Of a stretch of DNA of 64,000 nt, positions 43,022-52,781 are shown in pieces. This DNA comes from Synechococcus sp. PCC 7502 (lineage in GTDB: Bacteria; Cyanobacteriota; Cyanobacteriia; Pseudanabaenales; Pseudanabaenaceae). The translations under genes and the position numbers were made by a program. Numbering within the stretch: the first letter of the stretch is position 1; each line of letters opens with the position of its first letter. The DNA lies in assembly GCF_000317085.1 (NCBI RefSeq), contig NC_019702.1, positions 2,510,394-2,574,393 on the forward strand, read 5' to 3'. Under the pieces are notes generated by a model, which was not told where the DNA came from, ran no database searches, and saw only the letters and a list, made by a program, of their open reading frames with translations.

Positions 43022-43213
43022 ATGGCTAAACGCCGCAATCAAAAAAAGGAAAAGGCTCTTCGCAACCAAGCCTATGCTCGTAAATTTCGTAAACGTACAC
43101 CGATTGGACGCTTTGGACGTAAACGCTTTGGCGGCGGTCGCTTTGGCGAAGGTGAAGACAGTGAAAATGAGACTGAAAACGTTGAAGAAGGTGCAGAAAG
43201 CGGTACTAGATAA
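43022..43213 (+). CDS. Small basic protein with acidic tail, conserved-looking
   Basis: 63 residues: a very basic N-terminal half (MAKRRNQKKEKALRNQAYAR, then KFRKRTPIGRFGRKRFGGGR) and an acidic C-terminal tail (EGEDSENETENVEEGAESG). Such a charge layout suggests RNA or ribosome binding. The ATG follows an AAGGTTAAG stretch. It stands immediately upstream of tsaB on the same strand (52-base gap), hinting at a link to tRNA modification or translation. No named family is recognised. Confidence 0.7.
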   Translation: MAKRRNQKKEKALRNQAYARKFRKRTPIGRFGRKRFGGGRFGEGEDSENETENVEEGAESGTR

Positions 43214-43265
43214 TCTGGGCACAAATTCTGGATCATACTTACTAGTCGCAGCAATATAAAATTCA

Positions 43266-43694
43266 ATGCCCCAAACTGCTCTAGCGATAGATAGCACCAC
43301 TGAAGTTTTAGAACTAGCGATCGCCCAAGTTAGTCCAGAAGTTAATCCTCTAATATGCCTTAATTATCAAAAATGGACGTTAGGACGTGATCTGTCAGTA
43401 CAGATTCATACCTGTCTAGCGGAGGTGATGAGTGCTTATCAGTGGAGTGATTTGGCTTTCTTGGCGATCGCCTCTGGCGTAGGAAGTTTCACTAGTACTC
43501 GCATTGGCATAGTTGTAGCTAGAACTCTAGGTGAACAACTTGGGATTCCTGTTTATGCCATTAGTTGCAATGACATTAATTCTCAAGCCAAAGAAAATAA
43601 CCTACCAATTATGAGCCTGATTAAAATTGGACACAATCACTGGGTTACTGGGGAATATCGCCATTGGTCAGAGGCTTTACCACTGTATTCCTAG
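43266..43694 (+). CDS. tsaB: TsaB-like t6A biosynthesis protein (short form)
   Basis: 142 residues with the N-terminal ASKHA fold of TsaB: ALAIDSTTEVLELAIAQ, IHTCLAEVMSAYQWSDLAFL and the key block IASGVGSFTSTRIGIVVART. TsaB supports TsaD in making N6-threonylcarbamoyladenosine on tRNAs. Bacterial TsaB is usually 200-230 residues; here the C-terminal lobe is reduced, with a plain stop after LPLYS and no remaining frame downstream. Reduced versions occur in cyanobacteria, so it may still work. Confidence 0.8.
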   Translation: MPQTALAIDSTTEVLELAIAQVSPEVNPLICLNYQKWTLGRDLSVQIHTCLAEVMSAYQWSDLAFLAIASGVGSFTSTRIGIVVARTLGEQLGIPVYAISCNDINSQAKENNLPIMSLIKIGHNHWVTGEYRHWSEALPLYS

Positions 43695-43811
43695 TATTTT
43701 TCTCGTATTTTTAATATGTGGGTAATATGTCAATCCAATCTATTAAAAGTTAGTTCCAAATTAACCAAATAGCCCTAAACTAGTCAACAGCCCAAATTTG
43801 TATTTGATCAA

Positions 43812-44825
43812 ATGCTTCAAGAACTTACAAATCTTCCCGTCACCGCCCAAGAAGGCTTAATGCTATACGAAGACATGGTATTAGGACGTACATTTGAAGA
43901 TAAATGTGCCGAGATGTATTACCGTGGCAGAATGTTTGGGTTTGTCCACCTTTACAATGGGCAGGAAGCGGTGGCAACTGGTGTAATTAGAGCGATGCGT
44001 CGGGATCATGACTATGTATGTAGCACCTACCGAGATCACGTCCATGCTTTAAGTGCAGGAGTTACCGCCAACGAAGTCATGGCAGAGTTATTTGGTAAAT
44101 CCACGGGGTGTAGCAAAGGGCGGGGCGGCTCTATGCACATATTCTCAGGGAAGCATAATTTTTTAGGTGGCTTTGCATTTGTGGCAGAGGGGATTCCTGT
44201 AGCAGCAGGGGCAGCATTTCAAAGTAAGTACCGTCGTGAGGTGATGAATGATCCTACTGCCGATCACGTGACTGCTTGCTTCTTTGGCGATGGGGCAACT
44301 AACAATGGACAGTTTTTTGAAACTTTAAATATGGCTGCACTCTGGAGTTTGCCAATTATTTTTGTCGTGGAAAATAACAAGTGGGCGATCGGGATGGAGC
44401 ATGTCCGTGCCACCTCTGACATTGCCATTTATAAAAAGGCGGCTGTATTTGGAATGCCCGGTTTTGAAGTTGATGGCATGGATGTGTTAGCAGTGCGTCA
44501 AGTCACACAGGAAGCAATACGTCGAGCCAGAGCAGGAGAAGGTCCAACCCTCTTGGAATGTATGACTTATAGATTTAGAGGTCACTCACTTGCTGATCCC
44601 GATGAGTTAAGACCTAAAACTGAGAAAGATGAGTGGTTTGGCCGAGACCCAATTAAAATTTTAGCTGCCAAATTATTATCCGCAGGTCTAACTTCTGAAC
44701 AGGAATTAAAAGCCATAGATAAAAAGATTCAAACTTTGGTAGAAGATTCCGTTAAGTTTGCAGAGTCTTCACCTGAGCCAAGCCCCGATGAGTTATATCG
44801 CTTCCAGTTTGCTGAAGATGAATAG
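43812..44825 (+). CDS. pdhA: Pyruvate dehydrogenase E1 component, alpha subunit
   Basis: 337 residues; the TPP-dependent half of E1, which decarboxylates pyruvate to make acetyl-CoA. The TPP motif [20 protein letters not shown] (~158-177) with [10 protein letters not shown], and the loop [15 protein letters not shown] (~255) are present; [20 protein letters not shown] is conserved. Its partner pdhB is not in the window, as usual in cyanobacteria. Confidence 0.96.
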   Translation: MLQELTNLPVTAQEGLMLYEDMVLGRTFEDKCAEMYYRGRMFGFVHLYNGQEAVATGVIRAMRRDHDYVCSTYRDHVHALSAGVTANEVMAELFGKSTGCSKGRGGSMHIFSGKHNFLGGFAFVAEGIPVAAGAAFQSKYRREVMNDPTADHVTACFFGDGATNNGQFFETLNMAALWSLPIIFVVENNKWAIGMEHVRATSDIAIYKKAAVFGMPGFEVDGMDVLAVRQVTQEAIRRARAGEGPTLLECMTYRFRGHSLADPDELRPKTEKDEWFGRDPIKILAAKLLSAGLTSEQELKAIDKKIQTLVEDSVKFAESSPEPSPDELYRFQFAEDE

Positions 44826-44858
44826 CTAATTGAATTTTTAGCTTTGGGTTTTCGTTAA

Positions 44859-46712
44859 TTACGAACTCTGATAACTGGCTGCTTGTAAGACAAACATCTG
44901 ATGATACAAACCTTTTAATCTCATTAGTTCCTGATGCGTACCAACTTCCATAATTTTGCCCTGATCTAAAACCACAATTCGATCTGCCATTTGCACTGTG
45001 GAAAAGCGATGACTGACCAGAAAAGTAATTCTGCCCTTAGTTAGCTCTCGAAATCTTTGGAATAAATCATGTTCGGCGATCGCATCCACTGCAGCCGTGG
45101 GTTCATCTAATATTAAAATCTGTGCTGAGGTCATAAATGCTCGTGCAAGCCCAATTTTTTGCCACTGTCCCCCTGAAAGTTCTACACCTCCAGTAAAAAT
45201 CTTGCCTAAAATCGTTTGGTAGCCTTGATCTAGTTCCGAAATTACCTCCGTTGCTCCTGCGGCGATCGCTGACTGTTGAATTTTTGCCTGATTTTGATAT
45301 TCCTTTAAGTCTCCAAACCCAATATTGTTCTCCACACTTAAGGCATAGTGGGCAAAGTCTTGAAATAAAACGCCAATTTGCGATCGCAACTCCTGTAAAT
45401 CAAATTCTGCTAAGGGAATGCCATCAATGGTAATTTCCCCTGCATCTAGGTCATAAAACCTTGCCAGCAGCTTTAATAAAGTTGTTTTACCTGAGCCATT
45501 TACGCCCACAAGAGCTATACATTCATGGGGCTGGATTGTTAAGTTAATATTTTCTAGGGCAGGATGACTAGAGCCTTCATACTTAAAGGTCAGATTTTTA
45601 ATCTCTAACCCCGACCGAATTGGCATGGGAAAAGGGCGATCACCTTGACTAATAATTTGCGGTTTTAAGCTTAAAAATTCAAAATACTGAGAAACATAGA
45701 GGTTATATTCATAGATAGTAGCGATATTCTGTAAAATCCCTTGAATTGCATTTTGAGCCTGCTGGAAGGCACCGCCATACATGGTCAAATCTCCCACCGT
45801 AATTAAGCGTTGCACCGCCTGCCAAATCACTAACCCATAGGCTCCGTAAAATCCTAAACTTGCCACGATCGCAATGCCAAATCTGGCTAAAGCCTGCTGT
45901 AATGCTAGTATTCTGGATTCTTGATTAAAACTATCCCGAATTTCTTGGTACTGGTTTAAAAAATACTGCCCTAAATTAAATAACCGAATTTCCTTGGCAA
46001 AGTTGGGATCAGTTAAAATTTCACCAAAATAATCCCCTAACCTTTTACTTTGGGTTTGTCGTCGCATCATCCAAAATCTCCGACTGGAATAATTTACCCC
46101 CACCCAAAAAGTTGGTAAAGAGGTAATTATTAATAGCAAGACAACTAGGGGGCTAAACCTGATCAATATACTCACCAGTCCGATTAAACCGATGATCTGC
46201 CCTACTAATTGGGTTAGATTACCAACAACTCTTAAAGGATAAAAGCTCCCACTTTGCTGCGCTCGACTTAGGGTGTCATAAAACTCGGCAGATTCAAAAT
46301 GGGTAAGGTCTAAACGGGTGGCTTGATCTAATAACTTACCATTGGCATAGAGGGTAAAGCGATCACTCAAAACCTGAGATACATAACTATTGCCCTGTTG
46401 CAAAGCTTCCTGAAGCAAAGATAGCCCTAAGCCTAAACCAGCCAACATTAATAAGGGCAGAATCTCTAAACTAGAGTTACCTTGGGTGTGATTAAGAGTA
46501 AAAATAATGCGATCAACAACCAACTTAGTGACATAAAGCTGTCCCACAGGAATTAATGCCCCTGCCAAAGTTAGGATTAAATTAATAATTAACCACCCAG
46601 AGGCTGCTTGCCAAACCAGATGGAGTAACTTGGGGACATTTTTCAACAATACCTGTAATGATATTAAAGCTCTCATAGCACGCTTAGGTTGATCGGATTT
46701 AGAACGTGCCAT
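44859..46712 (-). CDS. ABC exporter, fused membrane and ATP-binding domains
   Basis: 617 residues, half-size exporter. Six-helix membrane domain (~15-330), then nucleotide-binding domain with Walker A VGVNGSGKTTLLKLLARFYD, Q-loop LFQDFAHYA, signature ELSGGQWQKIGLARAF, Walker B ILILDEPTAAVD and H-loop VSHRFSTV. It probably works as a homodimer to export lipid, peptide or drug. The signature has W where R is more common (GGQWQ), a form seen in bacteriocin- or antibiotic-type exporters. No substrate gene adjoins. Confidence 0.93.
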   Translation of the reverse strand: MARSKSDQPKRAMRALISLQVLLKNVPKLLHLVWQAASGWLIINLILTLAGALIPVGQLYVTKLVVDRIIFTLNHTQGNSSLEILPLLMLAGLGLGLSLLQEALQQGNSYVSQVLSDRFTLYANGKLLDQATRLDLTHFESAEFYDTLSRAQQSGSFYPLRVVGNLTQLVGQIIGLIGLVSILIRFSPLVVLLLIITSLPTFWVGVNYSSRRFWMMRRQTQSKRLGDYFGEILTDPNFAKEIRLFNLGQYFLNQYQEIRDSFNQESRILALQQALARFGIAIVASLGFYGAYGLVIWQAVQRLITVGDLTMYGGAFQQAQNAIQGILQNIATIYEYNLYVSQYFEFLSLKPQIISQGDRPFPMPIRSGLEIKNLTFKYEGSSHPALENINLTIQPHECIALVGVNGSGKTTLLKLLARFYDLDAGEITIDGIPLAEFDLQELRSQIGVLFQDFAHYALSVENNIGFGDLKEYQNQAKIQQSAIAAGATEVISELDQGYQTILGKIFTGGVELSGGQWQKIGLARAFMTSAQILILDEPTAAVDAIAEHDLFQRFRELTKGRITFLVSHRFSTVQMADRIVVLDQGKIMEVGTHQELMRLKGLYHQMFVLQAASYQSS

Positions 46713-46745
46713 GATCAGGTTTTAGCTTAGTTTTTAGTTAAGATT

Positions 46746-47669
46746 CTAGCTGTTAATAATTTGGGTTAATGCCCCAGTAATCTCTGGATATTGAAACTTA
46801 AACCCATTCTTTTCCGATTTAACAGGTAAAACTTTCTGCCCATCTAAAATTAGGGTTGCTGATTCTCCATACAAAAACTGCAAACTAGCAGCAGGGGCGG
46901 GAATAAAGGCAGGGCGATCAAGTACCTGAGCCAGAGCTTTAGTAAATTCTAAATTAGTCACTGGTTTAGGTGCAGTTCCATTCAGGGCATTTTCAATTTG
47001 GGGATTAGCGATCGCAAATAAAATTAAACTAATCAAATCCTCAATGTGAATCCATGAAAACCACTGCTTGCCCGAACCTAATTTTCCACCTAACCCTAAT
47101 TTGAATATTGGCAAAATCCGATCTAAAACTCCACCTTTACCTAAAACAATTCCCGTACGCAGTTTTACCACTCGCACCTTGGCTTGAATGACTAGCTCGG
47201 TTTCTGCTTCCCATAGTTTGCAAACTTCTGCTAAAAAGTCATTGCCACCTAGGCTATATTCATCGAAGCTTTTAGATAAATCAGTGCCATAAAACCCGAT
47301 CGCTGAACCATTAATTAAAACTTTAGGCTTATTACTAAGAGAATTAATTGCGGTAACAATTACACGGGTGCTAAGCTGCCGAGTCTGGATAATTTCTTGC
47401 TTACGCTTAGGTGTCCAAGGTTCACCAAAAATGGGAGTGCCAGCTAGATTAATTACAGCATCTGCTCCAGCAAGTACCTTTATCCAATTCCCTGCCTGTA
47501 AAGGGGTATAACCAACTACTGCTACCTTTGGGAAATAAATGCTCGGAAACTGACGGCTTGCTCTTTTGGAATCCCGTGCTAAAAGTATGATTTCATGCCC
47601 AAGGGTGTGTAGTTTCTCAATTAATTTCACCCCAATAAACCCAGTGCCACCTGCTACAACAACTTTCAT
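46746..47669 (-). CDS. TIGR01777-family SDR epimerase-like protein
   Basis: 307 residues. Starts with the Rossmann motif MKVVVAGGTGFIGVKLIEKL; the central block PKVLINGSAIGFYGTDLSKS holds the Y-containing site, and QWFSWIHIEDLISLILFAI and ALNGTAPKPVTNLEFTKALA are typical. A C-terminal DUF1731-like domain ends the protein. Members (SDR39U1/YfcH) are annotated as nucleoside-diphosphate-sugar epimerases, but their substrate is not established. A role in plastids and cyanobacteria has been suggested for cell or chloroplast division relatives; not provable here. Confidence 0.9.
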   Translation of the reverse strand: MKVVVAGGTGFIGVKLIEKLHTLGHEIILLARDSKRASRQFPSIYFPKVAVVGYTPLQAGNWIKVLAGADAVINLAGTPIFGEPWTPKRKQEIIQTRQLSTRVIVTAINSLSNKPKVLINGSAIGFYGTDLSKSFDEYSLGGNDFLAEVCKLWEAETELVIQAKVRVVKLRTGIVLGKGGVLDRILPIFKLGLGGKLGSGKQWFSWIHIEDLISLILFAIANPQIENALNGTAPKPVTNLEFTKALAQVLDRPAFIPAPAASLQFLYGESATLILDGQKVLPVKSEKNGFKFQYPEITGALTQIINS

Positions 47670-47800
47670 GCCTATTTCTCTAATTTTTTCCTAATTCCAA
47701 GTCGTTGTCATTTTACTGGACAATCACTTGAGCGTATAGCCATGTCGTCAGTACATTTCTGGACACAATAGCATCTCAAAATAACCTTGCCAGTTTCTGG

Positions 47801-48262
47801 CTATGCCACAGCTAAGGTAGATTGAGCCGAATTGATTAAGGGTTGCAGGAGTGCCAATTGTTCAGGAGTTAATTCTTTTTTTAAGGTTTGGTTTAATAAT
47901 TTAAATGAAGCTATGTACACTGCTTGTAGATCATAAGCGGGAGAAATTTGCTCTAACCAATCTAGTAATCGAGTTTTGAGAAAAGCAGAATCATCGGTCA
48001 AGATCGCCATAGCCGCATAACGTACTACTAAGATTAGATTTTTGATCGCAATTTCCAAAATCTTTGGAGCAACCTCTGGTAATTGGGCTTCAAGCTGATC
48101 GGCTATAGTCTGCATAATCTTGATTTCGCGATCGCGCAGGAGCTTGTATAAACTTAGGCGGCGAGGCATAGATTTAACGGCAGCCTCAAATGCACCGATT
48201 TCTTCGGGAGTAAGATAACGGTTTTCAGCTTGGTAAACTAGATTCTTAGTTTCAGTATTCAC
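47801..48262 (-). CDS. Phycobilisome-type globin without bilin cysteine
   Basis: 153 residues, all helical. ENRYLTPEEIGAFEAAVKSM and RLSLYKLLRDREIKIMQTIA match the phycobilisome-protein (PF00502-type) fold, with YAAMAILTDDSAFLKTRLLD in the central region. There is no cysteine at all, so no bilin can be attached by thioether. Cys-less members may bind bilin non-covalently or act as assembly, NblB-like or regulatory factors. Monocistronic, divergent from the phosphoesterase gene. Confidence 0.72.
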   Translation of the reverse strand: MNTETKNLVYQAENRYLTPEEIGAFEAAVKSMPRRLSLYKLLRDREIKIMQTIADQLEAQLPEVAPKILEIAIKNLILVVRYAAMAILTDDSAFLKTRLLDWLEQISPAYDLQAVYIASFKLLNQTLKKELTPEQLALLQPLINSAQSTLAVA

Positions 48263-48402
48263 AAAAATTTATACTCAGGGTGGTTATACGCAGGGATGTC
48301 CTTGGTTATCAATATATCATTTTGGCGATTACCGCACATATACAAACTCTAGTTACAAGCGGGTAAGTTCTATGATCTTCCATAATCCTCCCCATAATTT
48401 TC

Positions 48403-49272
48403 ATGGCTAAACCGAAAATCAAAATTGCGATCGTTGGTGATATTCACGATCAATGGACACAGGCAGATCATCAAGCTTTAAGTCAGTTAAATGTAGATTT
48501 AGTTTTATTTGTGGGCGATATTGGTAATGAATCAATTGCCTTAGTAAAAGCGATCGCTGAGCTTGAACTCCCTAAGGCAGTAATTTTAGGTAATCATGAT
48601 GCTTGGTATGCGATCCGTAAAAAGAAAAAAGTTCCGCTAATTCATAGAGAAGATGGGGTTAAAAAACAATTAGAACTATTAGGAAATGTCCATGTGGGCT
48701 TTAGCTATTTAGATTTTGCGGAACTTGGTTTAAGTGTAGTTGGGGCGCGTCCATTTAGTTGGGGTGGTCAAAAATGGAAAAATACAGACTTTTATAGCGA
48801 TCGCTTCGGTGTTAAAAATTTTAATGAATCTGTGGCTTTGATCATGACATCGGTACAGAAATGCGCCCACAATCACATTATTTTTCTAGGACACAATGGT
48901 GCATCTGGTTTAGGCGATCGCCCCTGGGATATTTGTGGCATTGATTGGCAAACTGGGGGCGGGGATTACGGTGATCCAGACTTAGCAGATGTAATCTCTA
49001 AAACCCAAAATTTAGGTAAAAATATTGCTTTTGTGGCATTTGGACACATGCACCACCAAATCAAAAGCCATCGGGATCGGTCAAGAACTGCTGTAGTTAA
49101 AGATCAAAGGTCAGTGGTGCATATTAATGCAGCCTCTGTGCCTAGAATTATAGATGATTTCCATAATTTCACGCTCGTCACCCTAGAGAACCTAAAAGTA
49201 ACTGAAGTAGCATTAGTATGGATTAATCCAAATTTGGGTACAACTTCAGCGCAAATTAGTTACCAAATCTGA
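48403..49272 (+). CDS. TIGR04168-family metallophosphoesterase
   Basis: 289 residues with a calcineurin-like fold: IAIVGDIHDQWTQADHQAL (D-x-H), LVLFVGDIGNES (G-D), VILGNHDAWYA (G-N-H-D), HIIFLGHNGASGLG (H) and VAFGHMHHQIK (G-H-x-H). All metal ligands are present. The C-terminal part (SVVHINAASVPRI) is typical of a cyanobacteria/plant group. The physiological substrate is unknown. Confidence 0.92.
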   Translation: MAKPKIKIAIVGDIHDQWTQADHQALSQLNVDLVLFVGDIGNESIALVKAIAELELPKAVILGNHDAWYAIRKKKKVPLIHREDGVKKQLELLGNVHVGFSYLDFAELGLSVVGARPFSWGGQKWKNTDFYSDRFGVKNFNESVALIMTSVQKCAHNHIIFLGHNGASGLGDRPWDICGIDWQTGGGDYGDPDLADVISKTQNLGKNIAFVAFGHMHHQIKSHRDRSRTAVVKDQRSVVHINAASVPRIIDDFHNFTLVTLENLKVTEVALVWINPNLGTTSAQISYQI

Positions 49273-49326
49273 ATTTTGGTTAGGATGTTTTGATGAAGGC
49301 TATTGGTTTTTAAGGACTAGAGGTTT

Positions 49327-49767
49327 ATGACAGCTATACCTAAAACATTGCACACGGATTTTAAGCTCACTGGGGAACCATTGGATATTTCACTGGCATA
49401 CACAGCCGCAGATGATCCTCAAAATGGGGCAGTGGTACTAATGAGTGGAATGGTGCGAAATCAAACTGCAGGAAGGGCAGTTACGTACTTAGACTATCAG
49501 GCATACGAATCCATGTCGCTGCAAATATTCAGGCAAATTGCCCAAGATTGCCAAATCCAGTATCCAGAAATTAGCCGTGTCGTCATTCATCATCGACTGG
49601 GACAGCTTAAGGTGGGAGAAATTAGTGTGTTAATAGCAGTGGGATCACCCCATCGAGCCGCAGCCTTTAATGCCTGTAGTTATGCCATTAATGCCCTGAA
49701 ACAAAATGCTCCCATCTGGAAAAAAGAATATTGGTTAGATGGCACAAGTAGCTGGGTCAATATTTAA
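49327..49767 (+). CDS. moaE: Molybdopterin synthase large subunit
   Basis: 146 residues. MoaE marks: GAVVLMSGMVRNQTAGRAVT, LDYQAYESM, VVIHHRLGQLKVGEISVLIA and KQNAPIWKKEYWLDG with the catalytic Lys pair. It converts precursor Z to molybdopterin, receiving sulfur from MoaD. No other mo genes lie nearby. 54 bases after the phosphoesterase gene, same strand. Confidence 0.95.
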   Translation: MTAIPKTLHTDFKLTGEPLDISLAYTAADDPQNGAVVLMSGMVRNQTAGRAVTYLDYQAYESMSLQIFRQIAQDCQIQYPEISRVVIHHRLGQLKVGEISVLIAVGSPHRAAAFNACSYAINALKQNAPIWKKEYWLDGTSSWVNI

Positions 49768-49782
49768 TTGACTAATAATTGC

Positions 49783-50529
49783 TTAATAGCTGTTGACTAA
49801 CCTGCGTTTAGATTTATTACCAGACTTATCCAAAACCGAAACACTAACTTCAGACAAAGGTAGCGATCGCACGGCATTGGTAAAAGTATTGATCTGATAT
49901 ACCGTTGAAGTATCTATATTAAGCGCAGTTAACCAGCCACTTTTAGGATGATAGGCACCCGTATCTATACCCAGCCAGCCAGCACCTTGAGCAATATCGC
50001 CCGCATTTAGTCCAGGAAAGACAAAGGTAATAGTATGCCCCGTAATAATAGTTTTGTTGGCAAAGTAAGGTTCTTTACTCCGATGAAACGGCTCCCGAAT
50101 CCAGCAAAATTCCGTAGAACTTTGAGCGTTAATCTCCAATTTAGGATTTAAACCTGCATGGACTAGCCAGAAATCTCCCAAATCTAAGTATAGAGGTAAA
50201 TTTTGCATCCATTCTAAATGTGCCTCTAACATCTCAGAACTACTATAGCTTTCCAAAGTGCGTGATCCACCATTGATCAGCCAGCCCTGCCACACTGCCG
50301 ATGAATTAGGATAGGAAAAAGCCTCAATACACATCTGCTCATGGTTTCCGAGAATACAGCTATGCTGATTTTTGATCACCCAATCGACAACGTCAGCACT
50401 TTGAGCACCGCGATCGATTAAGTCACCCAGAAAAAATAGCTGATCGTCGGCGGTCAAGTTAATTTGATTTAACAGCAACATCAAGCCGTCAAATTGTCCA
50501 TGCACATCTCCGATTACATATCGACTCAA
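49783..50529 (-). CDS. Serine/threonine-type protein phosphatase (PPP family)
   Basis: 248 residues. PPP signatures MSRYVIGDVHGQFDGLMLLL (GDxHG), FFLGDLIDRGAQSADVVDWV (GDxxDRG) and SCILGNHEQMCIEAF (GNHE), plus the C-terminal His in TIITGHTITF and FWLVHAGLNPKLE. Related to bacterial PrpA/ApaH-like enzymes that remove phosphate from proteins or cleave Ap4A. The substrate is unknown. A 16-base gap separates it from the convergent moaE. Confidence 0.92.
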   Translation of the reverse strand: MSRYVIGDVHGQFDGLMLLLNQINLTADDQLFFLGDLIDRGAQSADVVDWVIKNQHSCILGNHEQMCIEAFSYPNSSAVWQGWLINGGSRTLESYSSSEMLEAHLEWMQNLPLYLDLGDFWLVHAGLNPKLEINAQSSTEFCWIREPFHRSKEPYFANKTIITGHTITFVFPGLNAGDIAQGAGWLGIDTGAYHPKSGWLTALNIDTSTVYQINTFTNAVRSLPLSEVSVSVLDKSGNKSKRRLVNSY

Positions 50530-50619
50530 AGCAGGCTCCCAAAAACTCTAGCTATACTGTTTATCTTATAAGTTTATTTTAACAAGTCTATACTTATAAG
50601 CCTTGATCGGCTCTTAATA

Positions 50620-51540
50620 TTAAACGGGTGTAATCCAATGGCGGTACTGAGGTAATAGCCCATGAATTGCTTTACTAAATAGGTCTTGCAGTTGTTGAGT
50701 AATTTTACCAACCTTGCCATCCCCCAAGTAGCGATGATCAAATTGGGTAATTGCGGCAATTTCTGTAGCAGTACCCGCAAAAAATGCTTCATCAGCAACA
50801 TAAAGTTCGGTGCGATCTATAGGACGAGAAATTACTTTTAAGCCTAATTCCTTGGTTGCTAGTTCAACTATGGTGTCACGGGTGATGCCTTCTAAAATAT
50901 TTTCGGTGATGGCACTGGTAATTAACTGATTACCTCGCACTAGAAATAAATTCATGGCACTGCCTTCGGCGACATGTCCTTCATTAGTTAATACCACCAC
51001 ATCGTCATAGCCGCAGAGATGTCCATCGGTTTTGGCAAGGGCAGTATTGACATAAGCTCCATTGACTTTGGCACGGGCGGGTATGGCATTATCATCTAAT
51101 CTGCGCCATGCCGATACACCCACATGTAAACCCTTAGTTGTGTCTATGTAGCCATCCATTGGTACTGTAAATAGACAAAAATCATCTTGGGTATCTTTCA
51201 CGGTCAAGATTGGTCCAATGCGTAGATCGGATTTATAGACAATCGGGCGAATATAGGTGGCAGAGCTACATTGATTGCGTTTGAGAAGGTCTAAGGTTAA
51301 AGCACACATTTCTTCGTGGTTAAGTGGTGATCGCAGGCGTAAAATCCGACAGCTATTCATCAATCTGGCATAATGTTCAGGCATTCTAAATACACCCATC
51401 TGCTGAGACTCAGGTAACCAGTAGGCTTTTAATCCCTCAAATACAGCGGTTCCATAGAGAAAAGCATGGGTACGCACACTGATAGTTGCCTGATCTAGTG
51501 GTACAAATTGTCCACGCAGATACGCATATTGTTCCGACAT
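50620..51540 (-). CDS. ilvE: Branched-chain amino acid aminotransferase
   Basis: The start is set at ATG 51540 (MSEQYAYLRGQFVPLDQATI) with GAGG eight bases upstream; a TTG four codons earlier is less likely. 306 residues, PLP fold type IV. PLP Lys in RAKVNGAYVNTALAK (~155), EGSAMNLFLVRGNQLITSA and GITRDTIVELATKELGLKVI are family blocks. Performs the last step of Leu, Ile and Val synthesis. Confidence 0.95.
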   Translation of the reverse strand: MSEQYAYLRGQFVPLDQATISVRTHAFLYGTAVFEGLKAYWLPESQQMGVFRMPEHYARLMNSCRILRLRSPLNHEEMCALTLDLLKRNQCSSATYIRPIVYKSDLRIGPILTVKDTQDDFCLFTVPMDGYIDTTKGLHVGVSAWRRLDDNAIPARAKVNGAYVNTALAKTDGHLCGYDDVVVLTNEGHVAEGSAMNLFLVRGNQLITSAITENILEGITRDTIVELATKELGLKVISRPIDRTELYVADEAFFAGTATEIAAITQFDHRYLGDGKVGKITQQLQDLFSKAIHGLLPQYRHWITPV

Positions 51541-51707
51541 ATTTAACCTCAAATATTATTAATAGTATTTCATGATATAGCAATCACAAGTGATCTGTGA
51601 GAGGGGTTAAGAGATGAACCTCCACCTGCTCAATCCGTTTATATGAGGATCCTGTATGAATTGTGGATTAATACCTCATTGAAGTTTTTGTGAACTTTTA
51701 CAGACTT

Positions 51708-52781
51708 TTACACATATATCCATCTTCGGATTTGATCAGATTGGTGTGCTAAGTCCATTAATAACTGGGATTGGATCCCTTCCCCTAAACTAGGAGTAAA
51801 GCTAGTACCCTCATTAATTGCCTTAACAAAGCGATCGCCCAGAGCTATAAAAGGTGCCAGTCTCCCATCCTTATATACTTCAGGTAATTCATATTCTGAT
51901 GGAATTGGGATAATTTCTAACTCTTGATGGGGGGGAGCATAGTACAAATTAAAGCCGTGAACATAATCCTTGAGGTTTTTACTCCCTAAAACTAGAGTAC
52001 CGCGATCGCCATAGATGGTTAACCAATGCCCACTACCTGCGTATGCTACTGTACTGATAGCAATATTAACGGGTACGCCATCGCTTAATTCCAAGAGAAT
52101 ATTACAGGTATCATCGGCATCGACTAGCTGCATAGTGCCATTACGATCTGGACGTTCAGGAATTGTCGTTTTTAGCTGGGCAGTTAAACCTTTCACTTCG
52201 CCAAAGAGCCAACGCACATAGTCAAAGGTATGGGAACCAAGTGCGCCTAAAGCTCCGCCACCTTGGGATTTTTGGCTATACCAATTCCATTGACGATTAG
52301 CGTCTGCTCTACCTGATACCTGCCATTCCACATAAATAGAACGGATTTTACCAATATGTTCTTGTTCTAGTAGATATTTCAAATAACGCCAGCTTGGGAC
52401 AAACCGAAACTCAAAATCTACACCCACGGTTAATCCTCGTGATTCGACTAACTGCTGGAGGGCGATCGCTTCGGACACATTCAAGGTTACAGGCTTTTCC
52501 AATAAAATATGCTTACCTGCTTCTAAGGCAAGTTTAGCGGCTTCATAATGCAAGAATGGCGGAGTAGAAATTGAAATAATATGAATGTCTGGGTTGGCGT
52601 ATAAATCTTCTAGGCGATCGCAGGCAAAGGGAATATTAAATTTTTGAGCAATCTGTTGTGCTTTTTTTAAATCATAGTGATATAAACCTAAAACTTTGGT
52701 GCCCGTGCAGGCTTGCCAACCGGGAATATGAATAAGCTGTCCAAATCCAGTACCGACAATGCCTACGCCCAGACTGTTCAT
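51708..52781 (-). CDS. Gfo/Idh/MocA-family oxidoreductase
   Basis: 357 residues. N-terminal NAD(P) fold LGVGIVGTGFGQLIHIPGWQ, the EKPV motif in AGKHILLEKPVTLNVSEA (catalytic Lys) and a C-terminal alpha/beta domain (GGGALGALGSHTFDYVRWLF with the His). Acts on a sugar, inositol or bilin-like substrate; biliverdin reductases belong to this superfamily, but nothing here proves that. The start overlaps the stop of the RodZ-like gene (ATGA), so co-translated. Confidence 0.9.
   Translation of the reverse strand: MNSLGVGIVGTGFGQLIHIPGWQACTGTKVLGLYHYDLKKAQQIAQKFNIPFACDRLEDLYANPDIHIISISTPPFLHYEAAKLALEAGKHILLEKPVTLNVSEAIALQQLVESRGLTVGVDFEFRFVPSWRYLKYLLEQEHIGKIRSIYVEWQVSGRADANRQWNWYSQKSQGGGALGALGSHTFDYVRWLFGEVKGLTAQLKTTIPERPDRNGTMQLVDADDTCNILLELSDGVPVNIAISTVAYAGSGHWLTIYGDRGTLVLGSKNLKDYVHGFNLYYAPPHQELEIIPIPSEYELPEVYKDGRLAPFIALGDRFVKAINEGTSFTPSLGEGIQSQLLMDLAHQSDQIRRWIYV

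Noticed and set aside
43266-43694. TsaB as a frameshifted pseudogene
   Set aside because: No continuation of the family was found in the other frames after 43694; a genuinely short form is more likely.
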